From positions 1-6,044 of the forward strand of contig JBIOYQ010000037.1 in the NCBI GenBank assembly GCA_044870295.1: 6,044 nucleotides of DNA. The letters run 5' to 3'. Shown here piece after piece: positions 4,904-6,044 of this stretch. Below the pieces are notes generated by a model that made no database searches, was not told the origin of the DNA, and worked only from the letters and a program-made list of their open reading frames with translations. The translations under genes were made by a program, and so were the position numbers. The stretch comes from AC-52 sp044870295. Its GTDB lineage: Bacteria > Actinomycetota > UBA4738. Numbering within the stretch: position 1 is the stretch's first letter; every line of letters starts with the position of its first letter.

Positions 4904-6044
4904 AGGAGGGAACAAGAGGGCCCTCGCGGGCCAGGCTCCAGGCGACAGCCCCCAGGAGCGCCAGCATCAGCGGCGCGGCCGCGTAGTGCACGCCCAGGAG
5001 CATGTCCTGCCACACCTGGGGCGTGCCTGCCGGCTCGGCAGGAACTCCCGTGAGGGCCAGCAGGCACGACGCGATCAGTGCCGCCCCCAGGAGCACACGG
5101 TTCCGCAGCAGGCCCACGAAGGGCACGAACCACGCCGCGTACCACGGAAGGAGATACGGGGCGGCCAGCGCCAGTAGGAGCATCGTGCCGCCCCACTGGT
5201 CGGCGCCGGGCGAAACACGTGCTCGTCGCAGCACCCGCCAGAACACCGCGACGAACAGCAGGCCGAACGCCAGGGAAACCAGGACGTCGAACGCCGCGCC
5301 GGTGGCCGATCCTCCCAGAGCCCGGCCCACCTCCCGCGCCCCCCGGGCCGCCAGGCCCGGGCCGCTCGCCCACCCCTGTCGGGACGAAACTGACAGCAGG
5401 GCCCGGATCGTGTCCCACCCTGCCTGCACGGGGACGAACGCTGCCACGGCCACGATCAGCGCCGCGACGACGTGCTTCGCGAGCATCCCGGCCGGTCTTG
5501 ACCGACCACGATCCGGCCGACCGCGCCAGATCTGCCAGATCCACAGGATCAAGAGTGGCGCAACGATCGCCTTCACCAGCACCGCCAAGGTGAGCATCAC
5601 GGTGGCCAACAAGGCGGGCCCTTCGCGGATCTTCTCGCCCTTCGTCGCCGTGATCGCCAGCACGAACGCCGCGGCCAGGCACGCCGCCACCAGTGCGTCG
5701 TTGTGGCCGCCCCCCACGGTGTGCAGGACGATCACGGGGTTCAGCACGACGACGACCGCGGCGGCGGCTTCTCGTCCGGGCCGAAGCTGGCGCGCCGCGA
5801 GCGCGGCCAGCGCGGCGGCGGCGGCCACGGAGATTCCCGCCAGGGCCTTGAACGCCAGGATCGTGCCCCACACCGACCCCGACCAGGTCCTGGCCAGACC
5901 CGCGCTCGCCAGCGTGAACGCGGGCCCGTACACGGAGCGAGCGCTCACCCACTCGGGAGAGGCCACAGCGACGAAGGGGTCCCCGGGGAACGCCGCGGGC
6001 GGCTGCAGGTACGGATTGGATCCGTGGACGGTGAGGATCCTGCC
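4896..6044 (-). CDS. GT-C type membrane glycosyltransferase (mannosyltransferase-like), N-terminus cut by window edge
   Basis: 382 residues are visible and the reading frame is open to the right edge, so the true start lies beyond 6044. A GTG at 5966 could be taken as the start, but the 26 codons before it encode conserved sequence (HGSNPYLQPP, FPGDPF) that runs straight into VYGPAFT, so the gene is longer. The NPY, DPF and YGP motifs, GGHNDALV (visible residues 112-116 for GGHND), a conserved-looking Lys at 158 in LVKAIVAP, and PYLLPWYAAW (from 296) match polyprenol-phosphate-sugar-dependent GT-C enzymes such as the actinobacterial alpha-mannosyltransferases (MptA/MptB, GT87/DUF2029-like). 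About nine hydrophobic segments are visible. The likely role is transfer of a sugar, probably mannose, from a lipid carrier to an envelope glycan or lipoglycan on the outer face of the membrane. The catalytic acidic loop expected near the N-terminus is outside the window, so donor and acceptor cannot be assigned. It ends in SSM and overlaps the protease gene tail-to-tail by 8 nt. Confidence 0.82.
   Translation of the reverse strand, partial: GRILTVHGSNPYLQPPAAFPGDPFVAVASPEWVSARSVYGPAFTLASAGLARTWSGSVWGTILAFKALAGISVAAAAALAALAARQLRPGREAAAAVVVVLNPVIVLHTVGGGHNDALVAACLAAAFVLAITATKGEKIREGPALLATVMLTLAVLVKAIVAPLLILWIWQIWRGRPDRGRSRPAGMLAKHVVAALIVAVAAFVPVQAGWDTIRALLSVSSRQGWASGPGLAARGAREVGRALGGSATGAAFDVLVSLAFGLLFVAVFWRVLRRARVSPGADQWGGTMLLLALAAPYLLPWYAAWFVPFVGLLRNRVLLGAALIASCLLALTGVPAEPAGTPQVWQDMLLGVHYAAAPLMLALLGAVAWSLAREGPLVPSSM

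Noticed and set aside
3577..4986. Plus-strand open frame of 469 codons in another frame of the protease gene
   Set aside because: The translation is dominated by Arg, His, Gly and Pro, the signature of an out-of-frame GC-rich gene, and it is not recognisable.
5342..5361. 8-bp GC inverted repeat CCCGGGCC / GGCCCGGG with 4-nt loop
   Set aside because: It lies in the middle of the glycosyltransferase coding sequence, is all G/C with no T-run, and is expected by chance in such GC-rich DNA.
4837..5952. Minus-strand open frame of 371 codons overlapping the glycosyltransferase
   Set aside because: It is Arg/Gly-rich with no membrane segments. The alternative frame shows conserved GT-C motifs and many hydrophobic helices, so this one is a shadow.

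Overview
This 6 kb, high-GC window looks like ordinary chromosome from an actinomycete-like bacterium, possibly an uncultured Actinomycetota lineage. That assignment is an inference. It rests on strong G/C third-position bias, an FmdB gene placed next to a phosphorylase gene with a SAF/CpaB-like gene nearby, TAnnnT-type promoter candidates, and a GT-C glycosyltransferase resembling actinobacterial mannosyltransferases. No 16S or other phylogenetic marker is present. I see no mobile element, tRNA, rRNA or CRISPR array.

Left part (1-1157, + strand): a small FmdB-family zinc-ribbon protein is followed, with overlapping ends, by S-methyl-5'-thioadenosine phosphorylase (mtnP), the methionine-salvage enzyme. 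The usual start codons do not reach the conserved N-terminal strand of MtnP. A CTG overlapping the fmdB stop (CTGA), 8 nt after a clean AAGGAG, restores it and is the preferred start.

Middle part (1162-2865): a membrane-anchored or secreted protein of unknown function lies on the minus strand, tail-to-tail with mtnP (4 nt gap). A 255-nt divergent intergenic region containing inverted repeats separates it from a solitary CpaB/RcpC-like SAF-domain protein on the + strand.

Right part (2866-6044): a secreted subtilisin-type (S8) serine protease has an intact Asp-His-Ser triad, a propeptide, an acidic insertion and a C-terminal beta-sandwich tail. It overlaps by 8 nt, tail-to-tail, with a minus-strand polytopic GT-C type glycosyltransferase whose N-terminus runs off the right edge of the window.

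Apart from fmdB-mtnP the genes look like separate transcription units. Four of the five (the unknown protein, CpaB-like, protease and glycosyltransferase) act at or outside the membrane, but nothing in the sequence ties them into one pathway. I found no convincing new multi-gene system. The best leads are the probable CTG start of mtnP, a possibly leaderless fmdB, the uncharacterised four-cysteine exported protein, and the repeat-bearing divergent promoter region.
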